Shown here: positions 11,500-23,398 of the stretch, piece after piece
Layout: every line of letters begins with the position of its first letter
Position numbering within the stretch: the stretch's first letter is position 1
Assembly (NCBI GenBank): GCA_951799425.1
Contig: OX637393.1
Coordinates: 33,967,244-34,031,243, forward strand
Direction of reading: 5' to 3'
Source of the DNA: Ilex aquifolium
Lineage: Eukaryota; Streptophyta; Magnoliopsida; Aquifoliales; Aquifoliaceae
DNA: 64,000 nucleotides
Notes under the pieces: generated by a model
Seen by the model: the letters and a program-made list of their open reading frames with translations, nothing else
What the model was told of the DNA's origin: nothing
Databases searched by the model: none
Made by a program: the position numbers and the translations under genes

Positions 11500-12335
11500 C
11501 AAAGTCCAACCACTATTGTATGAAGTCCACGAGGGAATATACAGGAGCCATATAGGTGGTCGGTCTTTAGCTCACCAGGCCATCTCCCAAGGGCATTGGT
11601 GGATGTACATGCAAAATGACGACAAACAGTATATATAGAAATGTGCCAAGTGCCATAAATTCGTGCCTATCATCTGATAGTCAGATAGAGATCTTAACCC
11701 ACTTATATGTCCACGGTCCTTCACTCAGTGAGGATTGGATATCATCGAGCCCTTGCCAAAGGCCCCAAAAAATAAAAAATTTCTTTAGGTTAGCACTAAC
11801 TACCTCACCAAATGGGTGGAAGATGAGCCTATAAGCCGTATTAGAGACACTGACATAAAAAAAAAATTTGTGTGGAAGAACATTATCACCCGCTTCGGTG
11901 TTCCTCGGGCTCTTGTGTTAGACAAAAACATTAAATTCAATAATAGTCCTTTCAAACAGTTTTGTAAAGGTTTTGGCATTCAAATTTTTTACTTAACCTT
12001 GGGATACCCTTAGTGCAATGGACAGACTGAGGTCTCCAACAAGACTATTCTTGTCAATATCAAGAAAAGGCTAGAGAAAGCAAAGGGAAATTGGACTAAG
12101 AAACTACTTAATGTCATGTGGGCCTACCAAACAACTCCAAAAACCTCAATGGGTGAAACCCCTTACACATTAGCTTATGGGATAGAGGCCATGGTACCTC
12201 TTAAAGTCAGTCTCCTGACCATCTGGAGTCGGACCATCGAAACTTCCATGAAGGATCAACAGTTGGCAAAGGACCTTGATCTTGCCGAAGAATGGTGAAA
12301 CGTGCAGCCACCCTACTGGCTAAATATCAGGCATG
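11500..12335 (+). pseudogene. Tat-type integrase remnant, 3'-truncated
   Basis: A zinc-binding-like HH..C..C area near 11540-11660 is followed by core words FGVPRALVLDKNIKFNNSPF and TPKTSMGETPYTLAYGIEAM, standard for plant gypsy integrase. Homology stops at about 12335, where minus-strand gag DNA of another element begins. Broken fossil. Confidence 0.7.
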
Positions 12336-12344
12336 TTCACATGA

Positions 12345-13674
12345 TCCCAAATCTTTTTTAAGGTATCACACACAATTGATGATTTGCCTATGATCTGTCC
12401 CACATCAATTTCAATTTCCCCATCGAAATCTTGGAAATAAGTTCCAAGTGAAATATTTTTTCTTTGTTGCTCTTCTCTAAGAAAAATCTAATATCTTGTA
12501 GCCTTGGCTAAGAGTTCAAAGAGATCCCTGAACTCCATCTCTTCGAATTTATTTCTTAATTCAAAGTTTAGACCATTCTGGACTAGTTTAACCAATTCAA
12601 CTTCAGGTAAGTAAACATGACATTTGTTTCTGCCTTTTTTAAAAATGTCAATGTAATACTCTGTAGATTCATTCAATTTTTGCCTTAATCTTGACAGATA
12701 TGCCTTAATCTCGACAGATCTGCCATTGAGACTTCTAGTTCATTTCTAAAGAATTGAGCATGAAACTGCACTTCCATTTATTGTCAAATCTGAATTGAAT
12801 TAGCAGGCAAGTATATGAACAAAGCAAAGGATGTTTTAGTCAAAGATTGTGGTAACAATTTCATTTTTAAGTTCTCATTATTTTCAACTTCCTCACACCA
12901 GAAAGTGAATCTTCCTATGTGTTCTATGGTTAAATATGAAATTCTAGATTTTTATATATCCCCTTGAAAATTCCTCGAAATCAACCCGTATTGGATATGG
13001 TTTCCTAAACATAGGGCTTTCAATTTTTCTAGGGCCAAGACTATACTAATCCTGAATCATTTCCACCAAGTGATTTATGTTAAAAGCAATGTTATTGTGA
13101 CCTTCAAAATTTTCAAACTGATCAAAAGGTCGCCCCCTGGCCTTGGGGAATTCAAGGGTCATTCTTGGTCCATTTATATCCCTTGGGTTTCTACATAGGT
13201 AGAAATTGGGGAACATTTCAACAGGTTCTTCATCTAAAACCATGTTAAAATAGTTTTGGTGTGGTGGACCTGGTTTTACATTGGGTATCATTGGTGGTAA
13301 CCTCTAGTTTTCCATAGGGAATACCATAGGGTTAACTTTTTCTTCTTCAACCTTTTGATTTCTAATGATGGTGGTTGATTTCTAATTAGTTGGCCTTGAC
13401 ATTGGTGTTTGGATACCCATTAAATCATTCGTGGCATTAACTAAATCTTATCTATTCGAGAATAAGGATTATGCAATACCTGTTTCAGATTTTGCAAAAA
13501 TTCTTGCATCTGCACACTGTTCTGACCGCTAGACTGGCCATTTTCTAGATTTGCAGACTCCACTGGGTTGGCACTTGAACTTGTTTCATGATTGCCACCA
13601 TTTTGCGTCATTTCCACAGTTTTGTTTCTTTCTGTGCCAAATACAATCCCGTCTTGCTTATTTGTTCGAACCAT
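12345..13674 (-). pseudogene. gypsy gag remnant
   Basis: Three conserved stretches appear in order on the minus strand: an N-terminal MVRTNKQDG region with a QMQEFLQNLKQVL helix, a middle FPKARGRPFDQFENFEGHNN region, and a capsid stretch FKKGRNKCHVYLPEVELVKL followed by EEMEFRDLFELLAKA. The last is the core retrotransposon gag motif. It belongs to the remnant above. Fossil with many breaks. Confidence 0.68.
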
Positions 13675-13721
13675 TTTTAATCGAAATTAATAATATTGTC
13701 CCACCGAGCGTGCCAAAAGAT

Positions 13722-14235
13722 TATTACTCCAAATCTACTGGGATTGACATAAATGTCCCAAATCGACATACATCTTGCAAGTGATTATTTGGAATGGATT
13801 TAAATGCCTTGTTTTAGGATTTCCTTCGATAAAAACAATAGATAATCTCATTGTGCGAAGGTGAAATTAAAACAAAGAACTAATAAAAGGCAATTCTTTT
13901 ATTAATCCAATTGAAATGACTTCGGTTACAAAAGATTGAATGAAATAGTCTTAATTATAGAACTAATTGCTCTTAAACTAGCCTAAAAACTACTCCTAAT
14001 AATACCCAAATCGTGGGTATTTTGGGAGGTTTGAACGTGTTTTCTCTTCTCCACTGAATGCCCTTTTTATAGCCATCTCCTTCGATGGTTTCTTCTCCAT
14101 CGACAGTTACCTGATGGTAACTCCCAGTTGGTTACCTTCGTCTTTTCAAATATAGTTGTGACTGATCATCTCCAGCCTTTCTTCAATTTCTGCCACATGG
14201 CATTTCCTCAATAAATCTGAAATTTCATGTGTTAA
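13722..14235 (-). repeat. LTR-like segment of the gypsy remnant
   Basis: Recognised by its place upstream of the primer-site word and by the TATA-box-like GGCTATAAAAAGGG. The outer border is uncertain because no partner LTR is present. Confidence 0.5.
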
Positions 14236-14730
14236 TACATTGAATATTTCTAAGATTTTATATTTTAGGCCCAAATAACTTGCTCACTTTTTATGTTTGT
14301 ATTGGATGATAACACCATATAAAAATTGGATGATAACACCATATAAACATGATAACATAATATCACAATTATATTAAATATTTTTCTCATAAACAACGGC
14401 ATGCAAATATAGAATAAACTCCTTGAATGGCTAGATGCAGCATTATTTGTGGACCATAGCCCATGGATTTCCATTTGTGTTCCAATAAATTAAATATTGC
14501 AACCATGCATACCCAAACACTAGGTTATCAGATAAGATTACATCAAAAGATTATTTTTAACCGCTGCTTTTTCAGTATCATATCAAAATATAATTTGTAC
14601 CTATAAATTTTGATATGATTTATTTGTAGTATTTATCATAGGAATATTAAAGTTATTTGATATAACAAAAAAAAAAAATTGTGCTACATTTTGTATTGGG
14701 TGAACAATGGAGGTATGGCAAAAAAAAAAA
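14236..14730. other. AT-rich spacer
   Basis: No gene seen. A 25-bp-scale local duplication lies at about 14305-14346 (the phrase TTGGATGATAACACCATATA occurs twice), and poly-A runs close the interval. Confidence 0.5.
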
Positions 14731-15298
14731 GGGTAAATTGTCCCTAAGGTTTATTATTTATCGCACTTTAGTCCTTAAATTTTTAATTTCATTAATTTCA
14801 TCCCCAAAGTTTAAGTATTGAGCCAATATAGTCTTTGGCACTAACTTCCATTAAGAAAAATGGACGAAAAATATCATGTGCATATCACTTGTAGCTCTTT
14901 AGGGATATATTTTATATTTAACTACAATCTTTGCATCCAAACACTATTATTCTTGGATATATTAAACATGAATCAAAACATCCCTCGTCTTCTTCCTTTA
15001 TTTTTTCTCCTTTGAATTTATGTTTGAATTTTTTTTTTTAACAGATGTTCAAACTTGTTCAAATGAAAAATAATAGTGTTTGAATATATGAGTGGTATAT
15101 AATGACTTAAGTACCTTTACTAACAGTCACATATCTCGCACTTGATGATTTTTTGTCAAGAACTTGAACAACAGTTAGGCCAAAGGATTATATTGACTCA
15201 ACATGTTAACTTTGAGGATTAAATTGACGAAATTGAAACTATAGGGATTAAAGTTCAACTCTTAATAAATCTGAGGAACTATTCATGCAATTTACCCC
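14731..15298. mobile_element. Mutator-type miniature element, about 568 bp
   Basis: The left end GGGTAAATTGTCCCTAAGG and the right end, read in reverse, GGGGTAAATTGCATGAATAG are inverted copies. Both flanks are A-runs, compatible with a 9-bp all-A target duplication. It holds no coding sequence. The GGGTAAAT ends and the soft inverted arms (AGTCCTTAAATTT-like phrases) ally it with the elements at 53410-53764 and 33606-38677. Confidence 0.75.
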
Positions 15299-15315
15299 AA
15301 AAAAAAAACGAAAGT

Positions 15316-15698
15316 TGTTGTAAACTTAACTAAGAACAAGAGAAAGAGAGCATATAAAGAACAAAAAAAAAAATGGGAGAAGGTTTTTTTTTTATTAAAG
15401 AATGATCTGCTTAAATACATGAGTTTGCAACTAAAAGCCAGAAATAAAAGCAACAAACTTCCTAAACTTTAGCTACTAACATTAACAACTAGTAAATAAC
15501 AGAAAATCAAAACAAATCTCCTAATAACTTGGTCAAAGAGTATATAATGCACTGAATATCCCTTAAAACCTGATCTTAAAGACACCTGACATTCAAAACC
15601 TGAGCTTGCAGCCTCAGTTTCACATGTGCAGCCACCTCTGCTAGCCATGTCAGCATCCATATCAGCAACCCTGCAGCTACTGATGCACACATTCAACA
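15316..15698 (-). repeat. 3' LTR of minus-strand copia
   Basis: A 383-bp direct repeat of 19714-20096, starting TGTTGTAAAC and ending TTCAACA on the plus strand. Confidence 0.93.
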
Positions 15699-15710
15699 CT
15701 CCTCCTTGCA

Positions 15711-16667
15711 TCAGTGGGTGGAGATTCCAAGTTTCTTTCTTAGAAACTCAAACCTGCTTCTAGGAAGAGCTTTAGTGAAGATATCTGCTAGCTGGTATTC
15801 AGTCTTGCAATACTTCAAACACACTGCACCATCTTTTTGAACATCTCTGAGAAAGAACAACTTTATACTGAAATGCTTTGTTTTTCCATGAAAAACTGGA
15901 TTGTTGGAGATGGCTATGGATGCTTGGTTGTCGACCATCACCTCTGTACTCATCCCTTGCTCCAAGTGTAAATCAATTAGAATTTTTCTTAGCCAAAAGG
16001 CCTGATTAACAGCAGTTGTGGCTGCTCTAAACTCTGCTTCAGCTATTGATTGTGCAACAATTTCTTGTTTTTTCGAACACCAAGAGAACACACCTGATCC
16101 AAAGCTGAAACAATAGCCTGAGGTACTTTTCATGTCATCTAAAGACCCCGCCCAATCACTGTCAGAGTAACCCCGCAGCTTGAAACTCTGACATGTACTG
16201 AACTTGATACCATAACTTAAGGTCCCCTTGACATACCTTAGAACTCTTTTTACTGCTTTAAAATGACTTTCAATTGCACAATTCATGAACCTTGATAGTA
16301 CACTTACAGCATGCAAGATATCTGGTCTTGTTGCTGTGAGATACATTAAGCAGCCAATTAAACTTCTGTAAAGAGTTTCATCTGCTTGTTCAGCTCCATC
16401 ATCCTTGCACAGCTTCTCCTTTTGACACATTGGAGTACTCATGCTTTTACAATTCTCCATGTTAAATTTCTTTAGGATCTCCTTTGCATACTTCCTTTGA
16501 CAGATGAAAATTTTATCCTCTTCCTGTTTAATCTCCATTCCAAGGAAGTAAGACATTTCTCCCAGGTCAGTCATCTCAAAGACTTGCATCATGTCTTCTT
16601 TGAACTGCTGGATAAGTTCAGCATTTTTCCCTGTAACTAGAAGATCATCAACATACAAGGAGATCAC
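15711..16667 (-). pseudogene. copia RT end and RNase H, open stretch
   Basis: An open stretch of 318 codons. It starts with MISLYVDDLLVTGKN, the YVDD catalytic box of RT, then MTDLGEMSYFLGMEIKQ, the connection LYRSLIGCLMYLTATRP, and RNase H words GYSDSDWAGSLDD and SIAEAEFRAAT. It ends with the FTKALPRSRFEFLR tail typical of complete copia polyproteins, just before the 3' LTR. In life this is the C-terminal part of a single polyprotein. Part of a broken element. Confidence 0.85.
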
Positions 16668-17979
16668 TTAAGTTAGCTTGATCACCTTTGACATATAAAG
16701 TTGATTCACTAAGGCTTTTAACAAAGCCTAAGTCCAACAAATGCTCATCAATTCTGTTGTACCAAGCCCTTGGGGCCTGTTTTAAACCATACAAAGCCTT
16801 CTTCAATAGATAAACCTTGTTCTCATGCCCTTTCATAGCAAAACCTTCAGGTTGCTCAACATAGATTTCTTCCTCTTGAAATCCATTTAGAAATGCTGAT
16901 TTCACATCAAGTTGGTAGATTTTCCATCTTTTTTGTGCTGCAATGGCTAACTGCAGCCTGATTGTATCTAGCCTTGCAATAGGGGCAAATGTATCAAAAA
17001 AATCCACACCAAAAACTTGAGCATACCCTTTTACCACTAACCTCGCTTTGTGCTTGTTAATTGAGCCATCTGCGTTTAGCTTTGTTCTAAACACCCACTT
17101 GACTCCAATCACCTTTCTGTGTTCAGGCCTTTCAACAAGTTCCCAAGTCTGATTTTTTTCAATCATGGAGAGCTCCTCCTGCATTGCAGCCCTCCATTTG
17201 GGATCCTTTTCAGCTTCCCAATACCCTGCAGGTTCAAGAATTGCAATATTGCATCTCTGATAAACATCAGAGAGCAATCTAGTGCCTCTTACAGGAGGGT
17301 CATCAACTAACTCATCCTGATTTTGTATAGGATCAGCAATCAGGTTCTTTTCTGCTGTTTTCCAGTTCCATTGCTCATTCTCCATGAAGTGCACATCCCT
17401 GCTTATCAGAATTTTCTTTGTGTGAGGTTGGAAAACTTTGTAAGCCTTAGATATTGAGTTATATCCCACAAAGATGTCAGGCTCAGCTTTCTTATCAAGC
17501 TTGTCTCTTTTAATATGTGGCACATGAGTAAAACACAAGCATCCAAACACTTTAAAATTTTGCAAAGAAGGCTTGTAACCATACCAGGCCTCGAAAGGAG
17601 TCTTCCCATTCACTGCTTTGGTGGGAAGTCTGTTTAGCATAAATACTGCAGTGTTTGCAGCCTCTGCCCAATACTCCTTAGGCAATCCTTTTTCATAGAG
17701 CATGCATCGGACCATTTCCAAAATTGTTCTGTTCTTCCTTTCACTCACTCCATTTTGTTGTGGAGTGTATGGAACAGTGAGTTGATGCTCAATGCCTGCT
17801 TCATCACAAAATAAGTTAAATTGTTCTGAAGTATATTCTTTGCCATTGTCAGACCTTAGAACTTGAATCTTGTAGCCACTTTGGTTCTCATTCCACTGCT
17901 TGAATTTAAAAAAAAACTCCTGCAACTTCTGACTTAAATCTGAGAAAATAAATCCAACACATTTTGGTGAAGTCATCAA
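16648..17979 (-). pseudogene. copia integrase core and RT, open stretch
   Basis: An open stretch of 443 codons. The integrase core ends in VLRSDNGKEYTSEQF and TPQQNGVSERKNRTI near residues 40-90. The GKTPFEAWYGYKPSL region follows near 125. RT begins near 275 with TWELVERPEHRKVIGVKWVF and runs through YQLDVKSAFLNGFQEEEI and LKKALYGLKQAPRAWYN. Order and spacing are typical for Ty1/copia pol. Part of a broken element. Confidence 0.88.
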
Positions 17980-18204
17980 TGAAAACTATGTAATATTTAC
18001 TCCCTCTAAGTGAAGGAGTTCTCTGAGGTCCAACCAGATCAGTGTGGATGAGTTGCAGCCTCTCAGTTGCTCTCCAAGTTGACTGTGAGAAGGGTAATCT
18101 TGCTTGCTTGCCAAACTGACAAGCCTTGCAATTTGGCACATCAGCTTCCAAGTGAGGCAATCCCTGAAACAGCTACTTCCTTTGCATAGACAAGACTGCT
18201 GCAT
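17906..18204 (-). pseudogene. copia integrase N-terminal part
   Basis: Contains the zinc-binding C..C end (CKACQFGKQARLPF), a typical RATERLQLIHTDLVGP start of the catalytic core, and YYIVFIDDFTKMCWIYF with its aspartates. In the family this enzyme inserts the DNA copy. Part of a broken element. Confidence 0.8.
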
Positions 18205-18268
18205 GATGAAAATGACCTAGTCTTTTGTGCCAAGTCTCTATGTTTCTCATAGCAATAGGATAAGCTGC

Positions 18269-19393
18269 TTACTCCTCCTTCATTGGATCTAGTGAGAAGC
18301 TTTTGCCTCTCATTTTGATTCTGAAGACTTCCTTATCATTGGCATCCTTGATTAGACATTGCTTATCTTCAAAGATGACTTTAAATCCCTTCTCAAGTAA
18401 CTGTCCCACACTTAGCAAGTTTTGGTCAATATCAGGTACAAACAAAACATCAGTAATTAGTTTAGTACCTGTGCAACTTTCAATTGCTACAGTTCCCTTT
18501 CCTTTGACAGTAATGTGCTTACCATTGCCAATTCTGACTTTTGATACCTCTGATCTGTCTAGCTCTCTGAAAAGCTCTTGATCATAGGTCATGTGATTGG
18601 TATAACCACTATCCACTAGCCAACATTCACTTAAGCTGCTGCTTGCAAAATAGGTTGCTACAAACAATTGTTCTTCCTCCTCCTGCTGGTTTGCAACTTG
18701 AGCAGCCTCATTCCTCTGCTGAAAATTATTTTTGCAGATTCTCTCATGATGCCCCAACTTGTTGCACTTATCACACCTAACATCAGGTCTTCTCCAGCAC
18801 TTGAAAGGTGAATGACCCTTTTTGCCACAGTATCTGCAAGGAGGAAATTCTTTGTTGTTTCCTCCACTACTGTTGCTAGTGTTAGCAGCTGCTTCTGGTG
18901 TGCTAGAATTCTTCTTTTTGTTTTTCTTTTTGTTTTTCTTTTCTCCTTGGTTGATTTTCAATTTAGCTTGCAATGCTCCCTCCACAAAACCTTCTGCCCT
19001 CATTATTCTTCTTTGTTCTTGGGCCTGCAAAGCATTTAGAAGCTCTGCCAAGCTGATTCTTGACAGATCTTTAGCATTCTCCAAGGAAGAAATAGTAGTT
19101 TCAAATATTTCAGGGATAGTTACTAGTATTTTCTGAACTATTCTTGAATCAAAAAATTCAGAACCAAGTAATCTTACCTTGTTGACAATGCTAAGAAGCT
19201 TATCAGCATATTCTTTGATTGTCTCTGACTCCTTCATTTTCTGCATCTCAAATTCTCTGACTAGATTCAACACTTGCATTCCCTTGATCCTCTCATCTCC
19301 GTCATATTCATTCTTGAGGAAATTCCAGATTTCAAATGCTGATTTCATGGTCATAATTCTAGTGAAAATTGCTGGTGAGACAGCAGCAAACAA
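18269..19393 (-). pseudogene. copia gag with two zinc knuckles, and protease
   Basis: An open stretch of 374 codons. It covers the gag capsid core (LVREFEMQKMKESETIKEYA near residues 44-63), a lysine-rich stretch, and two CCHC knuckles near residues 187-225 (CRYCGKKGHSPFKC and CDKCNKLGHHERIC). The protease core CWLVDSGYTNHMT lies near 258, and the VLFVPDIDQNLLSVGQL segment near 315. Upstream minus-strand DNA at about 19440-19616 reads MDSVTPFKALAPPVFNGDNY, the expected gag beginning. Two knuckles rather than one are less common in copia. Part of a broken element. Confidence 0.85.
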
Positions 19394-19713
19394 AGAAGCT
19401 TTTGCCTTTGACTTTCTTGCTTTCCTTTCCTTATGATTTCTGAGCTATGCCATTGTTGGATCGTTTGGTAATGGAAGAACTTCGTAGTCTTCCTCAACAG
19501 CTTCCCAGAGATCATTTGCCTCTAGGTGTGCCTCCATTTTGACTGCCCAGACATGATAATTGTCACCATTAAACACTGGTGGTGCTAGTGCTTTGAATGG
19601 TGTTACAGAATCCATTTATTTAATGGATGGAAGCAAGGTGTTTAGGCCTTTTTTGGTGAGGTTCACTCGGTTCACTCACAAGTCCCTTTAAGAAGACAGC
19701 TCTGATACCAATT

Positions 19714-20096
19714 TGTTGTAAACTTAACTAAGAACAAGAGAAAGAGAGCATATAAAGAACAAAAGAAAATGGGAGAAGGTTTTTTTTTTTTATTAAAGAA
19801 TGATCTGCTTAAATACATGAGTTTGCAACTAAAAGCCAGAAATAAAAGCAACAAACTTCCTAAACTTTAGCTACTAACATTAACAGCTAGTAAATAACAG
19901 AAAATCAAAACAAATCTCCTAATAACTTGGTCAAAGAGTATATAATGCACTGAATATCCCTTAAAACCTAATCTTAAAGACACCTGACATTCAAAACCTG
20001 AGCTTGCAGCCTTAGTTTCACATGTGCAACCACCTCTGCTAGCCATGTCAGCATCCATATCAGTAACCCTGTAGCTACTGATGCACACATTCAACA
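19714..20096 (-). repeat. 5' LTR of minus-strand copia
   Basis: A 383-bp direct repeat of 15316-15698. A promoter-like TATA word was not clear. The primer site lies immediately to its left on the plus strand. Confidence 0.93.
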
Positions 20097-20101
20097 AAAG
20101 C

Positions 20102-21067
20102 AATGGTGGTAACTTTTCCTTACTTTACCTCTATTGCAATGGAGGATTGACCATGCCAGGATACGACAGACCCAGCATATGACAAGAGGCAATACAATTT
20201 TCCAAAAGGAAACATTAAAAACCTATCCTAGTGAACCAAGTTTCATATTTTCATATGATTAGATACTCATCAGTACACCTCACTTCTACAAACTACATTG
20301 TCAAGGCTCGGGTCTTCTTTGACTATATACTAGGGGTAACTCGTGCCTGAAGGCATAGTACAATATGAATGGTTTTGAGAATGATGTCGATGGCTATTGA
20401 ATGAGTCTATTTGAGACCGTCGGATAGGCTTATTGAAGTCTGTCGTATTTTATATAATAGATAACAACATTGTTTCATTGTCTAATCTTTATATGTGTCA
20501 ATCACAAAAGATTGACATGTGGCAACTTTGAGGGGTGCCCATTATAGCCCACAACAAGACTTCTATGTCAAAACACGGGAAAGTGCATGAAAATAAAAAA
20601 AAATAAAAACTATTTTTTCTTTATTTGATTAGCTAGAAAGTATAATTTCTCAAGAAAATTTGTTTTCCTTCAAATGTCAAATTTTCTCATAAACATGTAC
20701 TTTGATTTCTCACAAATTATGCGAGAAAATTTTTGTTTCCCGTGAAAGTTGTCTTATTTTTCTTGTTTTGCCCACATACCTTTTTCCCAATTAAATTGAT
20801 ATGATAAGGATAATTTAGTCCTTGAACCAATTTTTCTATATTTTCCTAGCAAATTTTTCATTTTAATCAAATGCATACAAAAAAATAAATTTTCTTTTTC
20901 ATTTCCTTTCTTTCACTTCACTTTCTACCTTTTTTATTTTTTATAATTAATTTCTTCCTAACCAGCCTTAGGAGAAGTCCCAACACCAAGAAACATATTT
21001 AAGGACAATTGAGGCTATACTTTCTGTTCATAAATAAGGTTAAAAAGCTTACAACATGATATTCTAG
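20102..21067. other. AT-rich spacer with a Helitron-like end motif
   Basis: No gene. At 20330 the motif CTAG followed by CTCGTGCCTGAAGGCA recurs in similar form at 30999 and 50280. The rest is AT-rich with phrases such as GAGAAAATTT in both orientations (about 20640-20740). Confidence 0.4.
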
Positions 21068-21072
21068 TTATG

Positions 21073-21546
21073 TGTTGGGAATTGTATCCATATTATGGAA
21101 GCGTAGGATCAAAGACATACCTTATTTGCTTTAATCCTAAAAATTGTTCGAGGATGTTCCATGTACTTTAAAATCTAAAAATCGTCTTTACTTCGATTGC
21201 TCAAGTAGTATGGTATTGTTACACAATAGAAATCAACACCAAGTTTCCACATCACAAAAGGCTTTCAACATTATGTAGGGAGAAAGAGAAACAGAGTAGG
21301 AGACTTTAACGTTTGATTAATTATCAGAGATCTCATCTATTGGATTGCCTTAGGTTTATATAGGCAACTAATGGATGTCATTAAGAAACATATCTATACG
21401 GACATGTCTGTTAATATTTAACAGACATGTATTTTGGGTGGTAAAGGACACCTCCAAAAAGACATGCCCTTTTGAGCATTCTTTAATTTGGGTCGACCCA
21501 CCATGGGCGTCCCGGTTCGGGTCCATAACCCAACAAATATCTAACA
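21073..21546 (-). repeat. 3' LTR of split copia
   Basis: Direct repeat of 30163-30631. The shared phrase ACATGTCTGTTAATATTTAA and its inverted partner form a local palindrome around 21400-21430. Confidence 0.9.
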
Positions 21547-22760
21547 TCTCCCACCTGCACGTGGTGGGTACGACACTGTTATATCTCTCAATTCATCATA
21601 TACATCAACATCAATTCATACAGGCTAATGGGCCGTGCGACCGCTAAGCACACCTAAAATTTGGGAGCTCTACACTAAAAACATTACAGAGCCAACATAG
21701 CGACATCAACCCTAAAAAAAATTGAAAATGGTGTCTCAAGTACTCTAGACCCATTTGGATACACCGGTTCAAACTTCTCTAATCCCGCACAATATAAGAG
21801 AATGCATAAACCCTCGAAGCTTTCGTCTATACATTCACACTTTATCACTATCTAAACTAGCACCCAAACTTGTCGACAGTGAATATATCGAGGGATGTTC
21901 TAAATGGTCTTCCTTTCCCCCTCATGTCACTTAGTTTAAAATTAACCGCCTTCCTAGCAATATCCTGGAAGGCCGAATCATTTATGGCCATAAGTAATAT
22001 GTCAAAGTAGCTGAGCATTAATTCTTTCACTTTATGACATAGTCGAAATTCAGAGAGTACATAGAATGTTTGATTATACGAAACAACCTGGTCATGAAAA
22101 AATGACTCGGAGGGCTCACATAGTGAGGGAGCAGAGATCCATTCCTTCACCTCCTTAATTTTTCACCAAGCACATCTAGTATGAAATACATGCTATGGTG
22201 GAGTGTCTCGATCCTAATGAGAGTGTAGGTCATACTCAGACACCGTACAAATCTTAGTCTAGTCGCTCTATAAGCGTCTAACTCGAGTTCTCTATTTGCT
22301 CGCCTCCCAAAGGTGCCAAATTAATATATCGCATATGGCTAATCAACAAACACAGGTATAATGGACATGGAGTTCATTATCGATCCTCAAATGTTAGATT
22401 TTATTCCGTATACAAAACAGAGCGATACGATATACTAGAATATCTCATCTTTGCTTGCCTTCTCAAGCACCAAAGGCGATTGCTCGTGTGAGTGAGCCAA
22501 TCACTCCCACTGACATACTTAATGTGTGTGCTTTCTCAAATACCAAGGTAATCATGCAATATAGCATTTAATTACAAATAAAATCATGTATTAATATCCC
22601 AAAAAATGTCAATACAAATGACTGTGTGATCTATATAATCTCTAGCACATAATTAATACCTACAAAGTCCTAGAGTTCTAACATGAGACATATACACATC
22701 TCTAGCTATAGGCTTAGTTAGGGGGTCTACAACAATCTGAGTTGTAGGTATGTGCTACAA
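21547..22760 (-). other. non-coding 3' region of split copia
   Basis: Between RNase H and the 3' LTR. No conserved domain. A 97-codon open frame at 21857-22150 (minus) has no family resemblance, and I do not call it a gene. Confidence 0.5.
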
Positions 22761-22762
22761 GA

Positions 22763-23362
22763 TTACTTTTTTTGTGCAATCATGTCTCTGATGTACTGAT
22801 ATCTTAGATCCACATATTTGGTTCTTCCATGATACTTAGGATCCTTAGCATAAGCTAATGCAACCATGCTATCACAATGAATTGTCACTAGGCCCAAGCT
22901 ATGTGTGACAACTCCTAGATGTTGAAGAAACCTTCTTAAACAAACAACTTCTTGTACATCAGCAAAACAAGCCATGTATTCTGATTCCATGATGGATAAG
23001 GATATACATGATTGTTTTTTGCTACTCCATGTAATGGCCCCAGCATTAAATAAGAAAGCATATCCTAATGTGGACTTGCGTTCATCTATATCACCATCTA
23101 AAGTCCCCTTGAGATATTGTAGTATCATTTTGACTACCTTCCAATAAGCTATTCCAGGATTTGACTGAAAACGACTAACTAGGCATACCTCATAACAGAT
23201 ATCGGGACGAATACACATCATAGCGTACATTAAGCTACCTACAACATTGGCATAGGGAACACGAGCCATCCTTTCCTTTTCCTCAAGAGTCTTAGGGCAC
23301 ATCTTTAGGTTTGTGCTCTTGTGTTTCACTACAGAAATGTCTATGGGTTTGCAGTTCTGCAT
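22763..23362 (-). pseudogene. copia RNase H region, open stretch
   Basis: An open stretch of 199 codons with the connection words VPYANVVGSLMYAMMCIRPD, AYWKVVKMILQYLKGTLD and RNase H words RKSTLGYAFLFNAGAITWSS, SIMESEYMAC and the C-terminal KYHGRTKYVDLRYQYIRD. This is the end of a copia polyprotein. Fossil. Confidence 0.82.
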
Positions 23363-23398
23363 CTGGAATTGTTCAAGAACCTTCTTAATGTAAGTCTC

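Larger units (their letters stand above)
2490..12335 (+). mobile_element. Ty3/gypsy element, Tat-type, internal region (fossil, interrupted by a copia element)
   Basis: The domain order, read from conserved words, is gag, protease, reverse transcriptase, RNase H, a second archaeal-type RNase H, and integrase. The extra RNase H after the polymerase block marks the Tat clade of plant gypsy elements. The gag region is split by the copia element at 2753-7656. The 3' part, including the end of integrase and any 3' LTR, is missing: the DNA switches at about 12340 to a different element in the opposite orientation. Heavily broken, with dozens of breaks, and among the oldest elements in the window. 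Confidence 0.8.
12340..14235 (-). mobile_element. Ty3/gypsy remnant: LTR plus gag, minus strand
   Basis: On the minus strand an LTR-like segment (about 13722-14235) with a promoter word GGCTATAAAAAGGG (14061-14074) is followed by a leader word TTGGCACGCTCGGTGGGAC (about 13699-13717), the usual primer-site neighbourhood of plant gypsy elements. Gag-like DNA follows. Protease to integrase and the other LTR are absent. The remnant meets the Tat element at about 12340. Broken and truncated; old. Confidence 0.7.
15316..20096 (-). mobile_element. Ty1/copia LTR element, 4.8 kb, youngest-looking
   Basis: Two 383-bp LTRs (15316-15698 and 19714-20096) with TGTTG...CAACA ends enclose gag, protease, integrase, RT and RNase H on the minus strand. 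The primer site TTGGTATCAGAGC (minus strand, about 19698-19711) matches initiator methionine tRNA, and a purine tract AAGGAGGAG precedes the 3' LTR. Flanks are AAAGT and AAAGC, a 5-bp duplication with one difference. The LTRs differ at only about seven or eight sites, roughly 2 percent by hand count, so the insertion is fairly recent. Broken, with fewer than ten breaks. Confidence 0.95.

Noticed and set aside
21857-22150. 97-codon minus-strand frame in the split copia
   Set aside because: In the non-coding 3' region of the element, with no conserved motif.
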